In this document: in pieces, positions 7,950 to 17,604 of the stretch
Position numbering within the stretch: position 1 is the first letter of the stretch
Layout: the number at the start of each line of letters is the position of its first letter
Source of the DNA: Alkalibacillus flavidus
Lineage (GTDB): Bacteria; Bacillota; Bacilli; Bacillales; Alkalibacillaceae
Direction: 5' to 3'
DNA: 64,000 nt
NCBI RefSeq assembly: GCF_040545925.1
Contig: NZ_JBEPMX010000008.1
Location: forward strand, 62,001-126,000
Program-made: the position numbers and the translations under genes
The notes under the pieces: generated by a model
Database searches by the model: none
Seen by the model: only the letters and a program-made list of their open reading frames with translations
What the model was told of the DNA's origin: nothing

Positions 7950-9304
7950 GTTAAAACATCACGCAAAAATTCTGGCATGAAATATTGCTTCTGCTCGACA
8001 TGAGAAATCGATGGAATAAGCCATGGGAATGAAAACGTATCAGCCGTTGCCAATGTATATGACTCATCACTGTCCACTAACTTATCACCAATGTATACCG
8101 ATTCAATGACTTGATGATCATGACTATACTTTAATGTTAAGTTGGCATATACCATCTTACCTAAGATTTCACCACGAAAACCGAGACCTTTCAATTCATT
8201 ATATTGAAAACGTTCTGACTCAAACAAACGCACCGTTTCAATCAATTCTCGACCCGTCATCGTCATTTTGCAAGGATTCATCGGATGCGGGCAACTTTCG
8301 TGAATCTGTTTTTTCGTAACAGATCCTTGTTCAAAACCGGTTAACAACAATCCTGAATTTAAAGCAGCCACGTCAGCAGTCGTCCACTGGCGTAATTCTT
8401 CCACAAATTCACGCATTAATGTCGTTTCTTCAAACCATTCAATCGGATATGCGTTGTTAAGATAAGTCACTGATTCATTCAAATGCTCGTCAGCGGTATC
8501 TTTCCACTCATCCAATGCTTGATATGTCTTATCATCCCTCTCATCTGAAACAGGGATGGCGTTACCTGCCATCGACTCGATTTCACCTTTGTCGTGATCA
8601 TACTGAATATGGATATAACCGTAATGAAAACCTTGTTTACCGACAGCATTAATAATCGATCCGTGTTCAATTCGACCTTGTTCGATTAAATGGTGGGTAT
8701 GCCCTCCAATAATGACATCAACAGGGTACTGCTCCGCCATTTGTTCATCTTCATATAACCCCAGGTGAGATAAAACAATAACAATATCACACATTTCCCG
8801 TAATAACGGAATGTACTCATCTAAAATAGCTTTCGGATCTTCTACTTGCCACCCTAACAGTTCATAAAACTTTTTAAATGGTGCCGTAACACCTAATACA
8901 CCAATCGTCGTACCATAATCTGTCGTTAAAATATGATAAGGCTTTAACCAGTTAGGACTTGGTGATTCAATAGGCGCCACATTCGCACATGTTATTTGAA
9001 AATCTGCTTCATCATATAAATGATACAGTTCATCACCCGGTAATGTAATGCCTTCATTATTACCTAGCGTAACAACATCATAACCAGCCTTATTGAGTAA
9101 ATCGACATTCGCCTGGCCTAACGTTGCCTCCGTTATAGGATGAACTCGGTCTAGATGATCCCCGTTATCAAGCAACAGTGTATAATCACCTTTTGCTTGA
9201 TGGATTGCTTGTTGATGCTTAATGCCAGCTATCACATGAGGCCAATTATCGAAATAACTATGTAAATCACTTGTGAAATATAAATGTAGTTGTTCTTGCA
9301 TCAT
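7928..9304 (-). CDS. yunD: Bifunctional metallophosphatase/5'-nucleotidase family protein YunD
   Basis: A 458-residue protein with an N-terminal calcineurin-like metallophosphatase domain and a C-terminal 5'-nucleotidase domain. Metal-binding motifs are SDLHSY near residue 13, LLDNGDHLD near 46, TLGNNEG near 84 and GGHTHH near 190. The third motif has GNN where many relatives have GNH, which I believe is normal for YunD. The C-terminal half carries the substrate-binding pattern ending in LATADTFSF. No signal peptide is seen, so it is probably cytoplasmic. Its true substrate is not established. Either of two adjacent ATGs (9304, 9301) could be the start, both after AAAGGAG. Confidence 0.87.
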   Translation of the reverse strand: MMQEQLHLYFTSDLHSYFDNWPHVIAGIKHQQAIHQAKGDYTLLLDNGDHLDRVHPITEATLGQANVDLLNKAGYDVVTLGNNEGITLPGDELYHLYDEADFQITCANVAPIESPSPNWLKPYHILTTDYGTTIGVLGVTAPFKKFYELLGWQVEDPKAILDEYIPLLREMCDIVIVLSHLGLYEDEQMAEQYPVDVIIGGHTHHLIEQGRIEHGSIINAVGKQGFHYGYIHIQYDHDKGEIESMAGNAIPVSDERDDKTYQALDEWKDTADEHLNESVTYLNNAYPIEWFEETTLMREFVEELRQWTTADVAALNSGLLLTGFEQGSVTKKQIHESCPHPMNPCKMTMTGRELIETVRLFESERFQYNELKGLGFRGEILGKMVYANLTLKYSHDHQVIESVYIGDKLVDSDESYTLATADTFSFPWLIPSISHVEQKQYFMPEFLRDVLTKCLSNT

Positions 9305-9392
9305 ACAGATACGTCTCCTTTAAGATCCTTTTTTCCTTTCAAACGTATCGCAATGTTAGCTTAACACGGTCTTATCATGACGAATCTAATCT

Positions 9393-10223
9393 TTATATCG
9401 ACTGAATAATTAATCTTATGCCGATTATAAACATAATAATGCGTAAAATCCATTCGATCACTTGGCTATTTAACTTCTGATTCACAACAGCACCTAAATA
9501 ACCCCCTAGCCACGCACCTGGAATGCTCATAAACGTGTATAACCACATTACATGACCAGCGCTAATATGCGCAACAGACGACGTGAAACTAGAGAAAAAA
9601 ATCATAAACATCGACGTTGGAGCTGCAATATGTGCTGGAAAGCCAAATAATAATATCATAGCTGGTACCATAAGCGAGCCACCACCAACACCGAATAAAC
9701 CGGACATCATGCCGACGAAAAAGGCGATAGTAATACCTAGTATCGCATGGTACGAATAAGTCGTTGACAATCCTGCTAAGTCAAACGTACGCGTCACGTG
9801 AAAACGACCTGATTTAATGGTGTGATCGATAGGTTCGTTAATCGCTTTCTTTTTAACGAAAAACATCGCTGTCACGAGTAACATTAATAGCCCAAAATAC
9901 AACTGAAACGTATCAATTGCGACAAACTGATTAAGATACACGCCTGTTAAAGCACCAGGAATACTGCCTGATAAAAATAACGAACCACTGAATACATCAA
10001 CTCGTTTACGTTTTAAAAAAGTTAATGTCGAGGATAAACCGGTAAAAATCATAACGATTAAGGACATCGCCACGACATTTTGCGGTGTAACCCATGAAAA
10101 CCCCTTGAAAAAGTCAGCGAAAAACAACAAGACAGGCACAAAAATAACGCCGCCTCCTAAGCCAGCGATACTGCCTACAAATGAGCTCAACAGCCCAATA
10201 ATAAACATGATAGCTAACACCAT
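9393..10223 (-). CDS. yunE: TSUP (TauE/SafE) family sulfite/anion exporter-like permease YunE
   Basis: A 276-residue membrane protein of the TSUP family with about eight hydrophobic segments arranged as two similar halves. The halves carry the paired motifs GSIAGLGGGVIFVPVLL (residues 17-33) and MSGLFGVGGGSLMVPAMIL (near 172). Family members move sulfite, sulfonates, thiosulfate or similar anions; the substrate here is unknown. The order yunB-yunC-yunD-yunE is that of B. subtilis. The ribosome site (GGATG) before the ATG at 10223 is weak. The next ATG in frame, at 10208, would remove only five residues. Confidence 0.85.
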   Translation of the reverse strand: MVLAIMFIIGLLSSFVGSIAGLGGGVIFVPVLLFFADFFKGFSWVTPQNVVAMSLIVMIFTGLSSTLTFLKRKRVDVFSGSLFLSGSIPGALTGVYLNQFVAIDTFQLYFGLLMLLVTAMFFVKKKAINEPIDHTIKSGRFHVTRTFDLAGLSTTYSYHAILGITIAFFVGMMSGLFGVGGGSLMVPAMILLFGFPAHIAAPTSMFMIFFSSFTSSVAHISAGHVMWLYTFMSIPGAWLGGYLGAVVNQKLNSQVIEWILRIIMFIIGIRLIIQSI

Positions 10224-10387
10224 TCTGTTTCATCCAATCTACCTAAATTAATGGTCACTCTCCCTATCATAGCATATTTTATACGGTAATGAGGTATGTT
10301 ACACTAATACATTTGTGACAATCAACCTTGCAATTCCTATAAAAAATTGAAAGAATAAGTTATAGAGACCTTTTAGGAGTGGACGAA

Positions 10388-11404
10388 ATGAAACGAATTG
10401 CTGGAAGTCGTGTTATTAAAACTGGACTAGCTATCTTTATTACAGCCTTTATTTGTGACCAACTCGGTTGGCCTCCCGTTTTCGCTGTTATTACGGCGAT
10501 TGTGACGATTGAGCCAACTGTCTCACAATCGATCAAAAAAGGACTTGTCCGTTTTCCAGCCTCAGCGATTGGATCATTTTATGCAGTATTATTCATTACG
10601 TTATTCGGACACGCCCCTATCACTTATGCGTTAGCAGCTGTTTTAACGATTATGACGACTTATCGTTTGAAATTATATTCAGGACTTCTCGTGGCGACGT
10701 TAACGTCTGTTGCGATGATTGATGTTATTCACGCGAATGTCATTTTATCGTTCTTCATTCGTCTCGGCACAACGACAATTGGATTAGTCGTCTCAACATT
10801 AATTAATTTATTCATCTTGCCACCTGATTACTCGCAAGATATTAAATTAAAACTCAATAATATGGCAGAACGGACAGGAAATGCAGTGGAACAAATCTTC
10901 CATCGCTATTTAATTAATCATATGGACAAATATTACTGCCAAACAACGCTAGATGACTTAACAGAAGATGTTTTGAAGATAGAATCACTGATTGAATACC
11001 AAAAAGACGAAGCAAAATATCACCCGTTAACAGCCGATGAACGCGATGACTTACATCGTTCCGAACGGCAGCTTACACGGATTAAGCTCATGATTTATCA
11101 TATGGATAATATTTTAAATACACCGCTCACACAATTACAATTGCCTGAAGCGGAACGAGACATGATTTTAGAATCCGTGGAAGAGTTAGCTCATTCTATG
11201 AAAGAAAGTACACGTTTTGACCTGGAAACACATCGACAAAAAGTAAAACAACTGATGGCATTATATTGGAAGGATAGCGATCAATTAAGCGCTCACAAAG
11301 AAGATTACACAACAACATTCCCAGCCGAAATCATTGTACTATACGAACTCGTATCGATTTTTTATTTAGCTGAAAATTATTATAGTCAAAAAGGTAAAAC
11401 ATAA
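10388..11404 (+). CDS. Aromatic acid exporter family membrane protein (DUF939, ArAE_1)
   Basis: A 338-residue protein with five or six membrane segments in residues 1-155 and a soluble helical C-terminal domain. The segment LGWPPVFAVITAIVTIEPT near residue 24 and the run GLVRFPASAIGSFYAVLF are typical of the DUF939/FUSC-like family. This family is often described as aromatic acid exporters, although most members are untested. The start at 10388 lies eight bases after AGGAG; the GTG at 10379 abuts the site. It is a single gene, convergent with sufB, ending in a shared terminator. Confidence 0.8.
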   Translation: MKRIAGSRVIKTGLAIFITAFICDQLGWPPVFAVITAIVTIEPTVSQSIKKGLVRFPASAIGSFYAVLFITLFGHAPITYALAAVLTIMTTYRLKLYSGLLVATLTSVAMIDVIHANVILSFFIRLGTTTIGLVVSTLINLFILPPDYSQDIKLKLNNMAERTGNAVEQIFHRYLINHMDKYYCQTTLDDLTEDVLKIESLIEYQKDEAKYHPLTADERDDLHRSERQLTRIKLMIYHMDNILNTPLTQLQLPEAERDMILESVEELAHSMKESTRFDLETHRQKVKQLMALYWKDSDQLSAHKEDYTTTFPAEIIVLYELVSIFYLAENYYSQKGKT

Positions 11405-11406
11405 TT

Positions 11407-11441
11407 AAAATCCCGCCACAGCAGAGGCTGTAGCGGGATTT
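11407..11441. terminator. Bidirectional terminator between the DUF939 gene and sufB
   Basis: Hairpin AAATCCCGCCACAGC against GCTGTAGCGGGATTT (one C-A mismatch) with a short AGAG loop between convergent genes. Confidence 0.85.
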
Positions 11442-11447
11442 CTTATA

Positions 11448-12845
11448 TTAACCGATAGATCCTTCCATCTCGAATTTAATCAAGCGGTTCATCTCAACGG
11501 CATATTCCATTGGTAGTTCTTTCGTGAATGGCTCGATGAAGCCCATGACGATCATTTCTGTTGCTTCTTCTTCAGAAATACCGCGGCTCATCAAGTAGAA
11601 TAACTGCTCTTCAGATACTTTCGATACTTTCGCTTCGTGCTCAAGAGAGATGTTCTCGTTTAGCACTTCGTTGTATGGGATCGTATCTGATGTGGATTCA
11701 TTGTCCATAATGAGCGTGTCACATTCGATGTTCGAACGCGCACCTTCAGCCTTCTTACCGAAGTGAACAATACCACGATACGTCACCTTACCACCTTGTT
11801 TCGAAATCGACTTCGATACGATCGTCGATGACGTATTTGGTGCTAAGTGGTGCATTTTCGCACCTGCATCTTGGTGCTGTCCTTTACCAGCAAGCGCAAT
11901 CGATAACGTGTTACCACGTGCGCCTTCGCCTTTTAGAAGAACAGATGGGTATTTCATCGTTAACTTAGAACCTAAGTTACCGTCTACCCATTCCATTGTT
12001 GCGTTTGCATCAGCAGACGCGCGTTTTGTAACTAAGTTATAAACGTTGTTCGCCCAGTTTTGGATCGTTGTATAACGGCAGTACGCATCTTTCTTAACGA
12101 AGATTTCAACGATCGCACTGTGTAGTGAGTTCGTCGTATAAACTGGTGCTGTACAACCTTCGACATAGTGTACAGATGCGCCTTCGTCAACAATAATTAA
12201 CGTACGCTCAAACTGACCCATGTTTTCTGAGTTAATACGGAAATAAGCTTGTAGTGGCGTTTCAACTTTCGTGTTCTTCGGTACATAGATGAATGAGCCA
12301 CCTGACCACACAGCTGAGTTAAGGGCTGCGAATTTGTTGTCAGACGGTGGAATTACTTGACCGAAGTATTCACGGAATAACTCTTCGTTTTCTTTAAGCG
12401 CTGTATCCGTATCCTTGAAAATAACGCCCATTTCTTCAAGTTCTTTTTCCATGTTGTGATAAACTACTTCAGATTCATACTGAGCAGATACACCAGCTAA
12501 ATACTTCTGTTCAGCTTCTGGGATACCAAGGCGATCAAACGTCTGTTTAATCTCTTCAGGTACTTCATCCCATGAGCGTTCTGTTTGGTCAGACGGTTTA
12601 ACGTAATACGTGATCTCGTCAAAGTCTAACTCATTTAAGTCGCCACCCCATTGTGGCATTGGTTTTTTATGAAATTGTTCATACGCTTTCAAGCGGTACT
12701 CTAGCATCCATTCCGGTTCTTCTTTTTGGCGTGAAATTTCACGCACAACATTTTCTGTAAGGCCTCGTTCTGTACGGAAAATCGAAACGTCCTTATCATG
12801 GAAACCGTACTTGTAATCACCGACTTCAGGTGCTTTCTTAGCCAT
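11448..12845 (-). CDS. sufB: Fe-S cluster assembly scaffold protein SufB
   Basis: Core subunit of the SufBCD complex, which builds Fe-S clusters on a scaffold using sulfur from SufS/SufU. The 465-residue protein shows the SufB beta-helix core, including the block LHSAIVEIFV, MEWVDGNLGSKLTMKYPS and the SufD-like C-terminal EEATEMIVMGFIEPF. It is the last gene of sufCDSUB, the standard Bacillus order. The ATG at 12845 follows GGAGGG by seven bases; an upstream in-frame ATG at 12863 overlaps that site. The gap to sufU is about 45 bases, without a terminator. Confidence 0.95.
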   Translation of the reverse strand: MAKKAPEVGDYKYGFHDKDVSIFRTERGLTENVVREISRQKEEPEWMLEYRLKAYEQFHKKPMPQWGGDLNELDFDEITYYVKPSDQTERSWDEVPEEIKQTFDRLGIPEAEQKYLAGVSAQYESEVVYHNMEKELEEMGVIFKDTDTALKENEELFREYFGQVIPPSDNKFAALNSAVWSGGSFIYVPKNTKVETPLQAYFRINSENMGQFERTLIIVDEGASVHYVEGCTAPVYTTNSLHSAIVEIFVKKDAYCRYTTIQNWANNVYNLVTKRASADANATMEWVDGNLGSKLTMKYPSVLLKGEGARGNTLSIALAGKGQHQDAGAKMHHLAPNTSSTIVSKSISKQGGKVTYRGIVHFGKKAEGARSNIECDTLIMDNESTSDTIPYNEVLNENISLEHEAKVSKVSEEQLFYLMSRGISEEEATEMIVMGFIEPFTKELPMEYAVEMNRLIKFEMEGSIG

Positions 12846-12889
12846 ACTGTCACCCTCCTTCAAAGATTATGCAAAGACTTAATTAGCCT

Positions 12890-13339
12890 TTACGATTCTT
12901 CTTTTTCAACGCCTTGTTCCATTGCTTTCCAAGCCAATGTCGCGCATTTAATACGCGCTGGGAACTTCGCTACACCTTGTAAGGCTTGAATATCGCCTAA
13001 TTCATCAAGGTTAAACTCATAACCTTCCATCTCTTCACCGAGCATCATGTCTGAAAACATTTCCGACATTTTCAACGCATCTTCGACTGTTTGACCGATA
13101 ATCACTTGTGTCATCATCGATGCTGATGAAAGGCTGATTGAGCATCCTTCACCTTCAAATTTCGCATCTTGAACGATGCCGTCTTCTATTTTGAGTTGCA
13201 AATCGATGCGATCACCGCACGTCGGGTTGTTTAACTCGACTGATAAATGTTCACCTTCAATTTGCCCCTTGTTGCGTGGATTTTTGTAGTGATCCATAAT
13301 CACTTGTCTATATAAGGTATCGAGATTGTTAAAAGACAT
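12890..13339 (-). CDS. sufU: Zinc-dependent sulfurtransferase SufU
   Basis: Accepts sulfur from the cysteine desulfurase SufS and passes it to SufBCD. Zinc and sulfur-carrying residues of SufU are all visible: Cys and Asp in PTCGD near residue 40, Cys in GEGCSIS near 66 and Cys in RIKCATLAW near 128. The 18-21 residue insertion that separates SufU from IscU is present between the second and third Cys. The ATG at 13339 lies 10 bases after GGAG and overlaps the sufS end by 11 bases; the longer open frame upstream is not coding. It is part of sufCDSUB. Confidence 0.93.
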   Translation of the reverse strand: MSFNNLDTLYRQVIMDHYKNPRNKGQIEGEHLSVELNNPTCGDRIDLQLKIEDGIVQDAKFEGEGCSISLSSASMMTQVIIGQTVEDALKMSEMFSDMMLGEEMEGYEFNLDELGDIQALQGVAKFPARIKCATLAWKAMEQGVEKEES

Positions 13340-14552
13340 CGCCGAAAAACTCCTTCGCTTTCTTAAGGCCTTCGACAAATACATCGACATCGTTTTTCGT
13401 GTTATATAGATAAAAACTTGCTCGTGCTGTCGCAACGACGTTCAATTCTTTCATCAGTGGCTGTGCACAATGATGGCCAGCACGAACGGCTACTCCGATT
13501 GAGTCGAGAGCTGTTGCTAAGTCATGTGGGTGTACATCATCTAAGTTGAATGTCACAAGACCCGCACGCTCTTCCGGACCATAAATCGTAATGCCGTCGA
13601 TTGTATTCATCTGTTCTAATGCATATTGTACCAATTCATGCTCATGTTTTTCAATTTGTGTCATTCCAACTGATTCAAGGTAATCAATCGCCGCGCCTAG
13701 TCCGATAGCACCTGCAATAATTGGCGTGCCACCTTCAAACTTCCAAGGCAGTTCTTTCCACGTTGAATCGTATAAATTTACGAAATCAATCATTTCGCCG
13801 CCAAATTCAACAGGTTCCATATTTTCAAGCAACTCTTTTTTGCCATATAGAACACCAACACCTGTTGGACCACACATCTTATGTGCGCTGAAGGCGTAAA
13901 AATCAACGTCTAAATCTTGCACATCAACTTTCATGTGCGGCACACTTTGCGCCCCATCAACAACCATCACAGCGCCGTTTCGATGTGCAATGTCAGTTAC
14001 TTCTTTAATCGGGTTAATCGTTCCAAGCACATTCGACACATGCCCCATCGCGACGATTTTAGTATTTTCGTTTACCATCGCTTCGACATCTGACAATGCA
14101 ATCGTGCCATCTTCTTGTAATGGTAGGTACGTTAATGTGGCACCGGTTGCTTTTGCTGCTTGCTGCCACGGGATTAAATTACTATGGTGTTCCATTTTGG
14201 TTAACAAAATTTCATCACCTTCAGATAAGTTGGCACGGGCGTAACTGTATGCAACTGTGTTTAACGCTGTTGTCGTGCCACGCGTGAAGATGACTTCTTT
14301 TACTGAAGACGCATTAATAAATTTTTTAACTTTTTTACGCGCTCCTTCATAACCATCTGTAGCATGTGAACCTAATGTATGAACACCACGGTGCACATTG
14401 GAATTGTATTGCTTATAGTAATTCTCAACCGCTTCAATGACTTGAGCCGGCTTTTGAGACGTGGCAGCACTATCTAAATAGACAAGCGGATGGTCATTGA
14501 CGTCCTGATCAAGAATCGGAAAATCACGACGAACATGATCTAACATTGTCAT
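13329..14552 (-). CDS. sufS: Cysteine desulfurase SufS
   Basis: PLP-dependent enzyme that converts L-cysteine to L-alanine and leaves a persulfide on its own cysteine for SufU. The 407-residue protein is a full-length class V aminotransferase. The PLP lysine is in FSAHKMCGPTGVG near residue 226 and the catalytic cysteine in RAGHHCAQPL near 363, the group II (SufS) arrangement with a short cysteine loop. The ATG overlaps the sufD stop codon as TAATG, so translation is coupled. A second desulfurase, NifS, lies at 56.8-57.9 kb in this window. Confidence 0.95.
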   Translation of the reverse strand: MTMLDHVRRDFPILDQDVNDHPLVYLDSAATSQKPAQVIEAVENYYKQYNSNVHRGVHTLGSHATDGYEGARKKVKKFINASSVKEVIFTRGTTTALNTVAYSYARANLSEGDEILLTKMEHHSNLIPWQQAAKATGATLTYLPLQEDGTIALSDVEAMVNENTKIVAMGHVSNVLGTINPIKEVTDIAHRNGAVMVVDGAQSVPHMKVDVQDLDVDFYAFSAHKMCGPTGVGVLYGKKELLENMEPVEFGGEMIDFVNLYDSTWKELPWKFEGGTPIIAGAIGLGAAIDYLESVGMTQIEKHEHELVQYALEQMNTIDGITIYGPEERAGLVTFNLDDVHPHDLATALDSIGVAVRAGHHCAQPLMKELNVVATARASFYLYNTKNDVDVFVEGLKKAKEFFGDVF

Positions 14553-15859
14553 TAGTATACTTTCCCTTCGATTACTTCACGAAGCTGTGATTGTACCGTT
14601 TCGATAGGAATTTCACGAACGACTGGTGCTAAGAAACCATGAATGACGAGACGCTCAGCTTCTTGTTGACTAATACCACGACTCATCAAGTAGTACAGTT
14701 GAATTGGATCAACACGACCTACTGACGCTGCGTGACCTGCTGTTACGTCATCTTCATCAATTAAAAGAATTGGGTTAGCGTCACCACGTGAGCCTTCTGA
14801 AAGCATTAATACACGTGATTCTTGTTCAGCATTTGCTTTCGTCGCACCGTTTTCAACTTTTCCAATGCCGTTAAAGATCGATGCTGCGTTATCCTTCATA
14901 ACACCGTGTTGTAAAATATATCCTTCTGATGCAAGACCCCAGTGGCGAATATTCGCTGTGAAATCTTGCTTTTGATTACCTCGGCCAACACTGACGGCTT
15001 TAGCATGGGATAGAGAATTATCGCCAACTAAATTCGTCACGTTTTCTGATAACGTATGACCGTCATTCATTTGCCCTAATGCCCATTCTAATGTAGCATC
15101 ACGTTCAACATGGCCACGACGGTTTACATATGATGTTGTTCCTTGTGCGAAGTTATCGACCGCACCGTACGATACTTTCGCACCATCTAGTGCAAATACT
15201 TCACTTACAATATTTGCGACTGTCTCTGTCTCATCATTGTTAGACACATAGTTTTCCACGTATGTGACTTGGCTGTGTTCATCCGCAACGAGTAGCACGT
15301 GATTAAATAGTGCCGCGCGGTCATCTTCTTGCCAGAAAACGACTTGAATCGGTTCTTCAATGACAACATTTTTCGGCACATATAAGAAAATACCGCTATT
15401 CATTAAAGCTGCATGACGTGCTGTTAATTTATTTTCATCAATAGAAACGCCATCTTGCATGAAATATTTCTGCACAAGGTCGCTATGCTCGTTCATCGCT
15501 GTGAAAATATCTTCGAAAATAACGCCTTTTGCTTTCAAGTCATCTGATAATTGTGCATAAGCAACATCATTGTTACGAACAACAATTAAATTGCGATCTT
15601 CTACATTCTCGCCTAATAATACACGAATTTTCTCAGGAAGTTCATCAAAACTTTGAATGTCACTACCTGCAACATCGTGTTCAAAATCTGTGAAATTCCA
15701 GTTTTTAATACGTGTTTTTTCTGGATTTGGCATTGGTAAATCATCTGCCAAATCGATTGCTTTTTGTCTTATATCTTTAAACCAAACTGGTTCGTTTCGT
15801 TTATCTGAATAATTCGCGACATAATCCTTGTCAAAAGGTAATTGTGTATCGACTGCCAT
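14552..15859 (-). CDS. sufD: Fe-S cluster assembly protein SufD
   Basis: Paralogue and partner of SufB in the SufBCD assembly complex; needed for iron entry and complex stability. The 435-residue sequence has the beta-helix core with ENYVSNNDETETVANIVSE near residue 206 and the C-terminal pattern LYYLMSRGISQQEAERLVIHG, nearly shared with SufB. It lies between sufC and sufS, with about 20 bases after sufC and an overlap with sufS. An AGGAGGG site precedes the ATG at 15859. Confidence 0.94.
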   Translation of the reverse strand: MAVDTQLPFDKDYVANYSDKRNEPVWFKDIRQKAIDLADDLPMPNPEKTRIKNWNFTDFEHDVAGSDIQSFDELPEKIRVLLGENVEDRNLIVVRNNDVAYAQLSDDLKAKGVIFEDIFTAMNEHSDLVQKYFMQDGVSIDENKLTARHAALMNSGIFLYVPKNVVIEEPIQVVFWQEDDRAALFNHVLLVADEHSQVTYVENYVSNNDETETVANIVSEVFALDGAKVSYGAVDNFAQGTTSYVNRRGHVERDATLEWALGQMNDGHTLSENVTNLVGDNSLSHAKAVSVGRGNQKQDFTANIRHWGLASEGYILQHGVMKDNAASIFNGIGKVENGATKANAEQESRVLMLSEGSRGDANPILLIDEDDVTAGHAASVGRVDPIQLYYLMSRGISQQEAERLVIHGFLAPVVREIPIETVQSQLREVIEGKVY

Positions 15860-15878
15860 TCGTTACCCTCCTATCGTA

Positions 15879-16664
15879 TTACGCTTCTTGGCCAACTGTT
15901 TCGTCATCGATTCCTAGTTCTTCTTTAATCCAGTCATAACCTTCAGCCTCTAGGCGTTGAGCTAGTTCTGGACCACCTGATTTAACCACACGACCTTGCA
16001 TCATTACGTGTACATAGTCTGGTGTGATGTAATCAAGTAAACGTTGATAGTGTGTAATGATTAAGCAACCAAAGTCGTCACTACGCATTTCGTTGATACC
16101 TTTTGATACGACTTTTAATGCGTCGATGTCTAGACCAGAGTCAATTTCGTCTAAAATAGCGATTGCTGGTTGTAGCATCATTAATTGTAAAATTTCGTTA
16201 CGTTTCTTCTCACCGCCTGAGAAACCTTCGTTCAGGTAACGTTGAGCCATGTTTTTATCGATTTCAAGTGTATCTAATTTGCTGTCCATGTCTTTAATGA
16301 ACTGCATAAGTGGAATTTCATCGCCTTCTTCGCGCTGAGAATTAATCGATGAACGTAAGAAGTCAGATGTTGTAACACCACTGATTTCACTTGGATATTG
16401 CATTGCTAAGAAAAGGCCAGCTTGTGCACGTTCGTCAACTTCCATTTCAAGTACGTCTTCACCGTCAAGGTAAATTTCACCTTGTGTAATTTCGTACTTA
16501 GGATGTCCCATCACTGCACTTGCTAGTGTTGATTTACCTGTTCCGTTTGGTCCCATGACCGCGTGGAATTCGCCGCCTTTAATAGTAAGGTTAACACCTT
16601 TTAAAATTTCTTCACCTTCAATTTCAACGTGAAGATCTTTGATTTCTAAAGTTGATCCTGCCAT
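15879..16664 (-). CDS. sufC: Fe-S cluster assembly ATPase SufC
   Basis: ABC-type ATPase that drives conformational change in SufBCD. The 261-residue protein has Walker A GPNGTGKST at residues 38-46, the signature FSGGEKKR near 147 and Walker B AILDEIDSGLD near 170. There is no membrane partner. It is the first gene of sufCDSUB. GGAGGT lies eight bases before the ATG. The upstream region is AT-rich with several promoter-like stretches. It also carries a direct repeat TGAGAAT-n4-TGAGAAT at about 16703-16725, but I could not assign an iron or stress operator with confidence. Confidence 0.95.
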   Translation of the reverse strand: MAGSTLEIKDLHVEIEGEEILKGVNLTIKGGEFHAVMGPNGTGKSTLASAVMGHPKYEITQGEIYLDGEDVLEMEVDERAQAGLFLAMQYPSEISGVTTSDFLRSSINSQREEGDEIPLMQFIKDMDSKLDTLEIDKNMAQRYLNEGFSGGEKKRNEILQLMMLQPAIAILDEIDSGLDIDALKVVSKGINEMRSDDFGCLIITHYQRLLDYITPDYVHVMMQGRVVKSGGPELAQRLEAEGYDWIKEELGIDDETVGQEA

Positions 16665-17031
16665 TTGAATACCTCCAGTTCAATTTTATCGTGTCTGGTC
16701 ATTCTCAATTTATTCTCATTGTTAGTTTATAACATTTATAAATAATTATCAACTTATTCTATTTGAATAACCAACAAACACGCCACTACCTATTATAATA
16801 AAAATCGTCACCTTTTTAAACGTAAAGCCTTTTTAAATGATGTGAGATTTAAATACTAAATTCAATTATAGGAATGGTGACAATTGACCAACGTCTTGTG
16901 ATAATGTTTGCAGGTTGGATACGGCGTTCATTCAAGAGGAAGCTCTACATCAATATGAAAGATCTCTTTTTCTCTAACCTCAGTCACGTGAGAACTTTCC
17001 AATTTTGGTAAGGTCATGTTATGAAACATAT
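16665..17031. other. sufC upstream region
   Basis: About 370 bases between sufC and a long hairpin. The part next to sufC is AT-rich and must hold its promoter; a possible pair is TTGGTT and TGATAA, 17 bases apart, near 16745-16775 on the minus strand. A direct repeat of TGAGAAT lies near 16703-16725. The remainder (16870-17011) has a 45-codon open frame on the plus strand without a usable ribosome site, and I do not regard it as a gene. Confidence 0.4.
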
Positions 17032-17104
17032 GCATGCAGCTCCTTTTGTTTTGTTTTAGTGGTATAAAACAAGGATAATAAATAAGGAGCTTGCGTGCTT
17101 TTTT
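17032..17104 (+). terminator. Long hairpin with T-run, no gene upstream
   Basis: Outer arms GCATGCAGCTCCTT and AAGGAGCTTGCGTGC pair with one wobble and one bulge. An inner pairing TTGTTTTGTTTTA against TATAAAACAA extends the stem. Six Ts and GTC follow. It has the form of a factor-independent terminator on the plus strand, yet no credible protein gene precedes it, so it could end a small RNA. Confidence 0.55.
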
Positions 17105-17122
17105 GTCTTATCAGAGCGCTCA

Positions 17123-17533
17123 GTTGGTGTCAGGTGAGGAGCGTCGGTGGTGACGTCTGGTCGACTAAAAGCGGTCACGTCCTGCGCCTGCGAGTACTCG
17201 GCGCAGAATTAGTCAAGGAAGCTTATGAAATCAGCTTTTGTGACCAACGTCGACATTAGACCGTCCGGGTCGTCACGGGAACAGCACGCGTCTCGAGACC
17301 CCGCAGGCCACGTATTTTGGCCGAGGGATGCACCTGCGTTTTCTAGCAATGCTTCGAAGCGGGCTTCCTCGGTGCAAGTTGCAAAGTAGCTTCCTCGATG
17401 ATGTTGCCTGGCTCGATCCGTGCCCCTGCATAGAAAACACTGCGAAAAACGAACGAAGTGAAGATTGAGCAGATGTTGCACTTGTGCCCTATGGGTGCAA
17501 GCATCCACCGTAAGCGGATCACCTGACACCAAC
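17123..17533 (+). repeat. GC-rich repeat element, copy A (411 bp)
   Basis: Bounded by a perfect 15-bp inverted repeat, GTTGGTGTCAGGTGA at 17123-17137 and its complement at 17519-17533. Bases 17182-17288 (107 bp) are identical to the reverse complement of 21958-22064 in copy B. A further 150 bases or so (17322-17445) are clearly related but diverged. The base composition is far richer in G and C than the surroundings. Internal hairpins include CTGCGCC/GGCGCAG. Open frames across it differ between copies by many amino acid changes, so it is probably not coding. It could be a non-autonomous mobile element or a structured RNA. Confidence 0.75.
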
Positions 17534-17604
17534 GACCACCAACCCAAACCTCATCCTTAACTGTTCCGCTATCCTAACAAATATTTTAGATCCAAAACAA
17601 AAAC

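Noticed and set aside
13340..13435. N-terminal extension of the sufU frame into sufS
   Set aside because: The ATG at 13339 has a good ribosome site and gives the normal SufU length; the extension is the shadow of sufS.
16700..16760. Fur or PerR box before sufC
   Set aside because: TGATAATTATTTATAA resembles a box only with a shifted half-site; not good enough to annotate.
16874..17011. 45-codon frame on the plus strand upstream of the orphan hairpin
   Set aside because: No usable ribosome site, no recognisable protein features, and AT-rich composition typical of intergenic DNA.
17209..17547. 112-codon open frame on the minus strand across GC-rich copy A
   Set aside because: It lies inside the repeat. 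The related stretch in copy B has many non-synonymous differences and a different frame layout, so it is an accident of GC-rich sequence.
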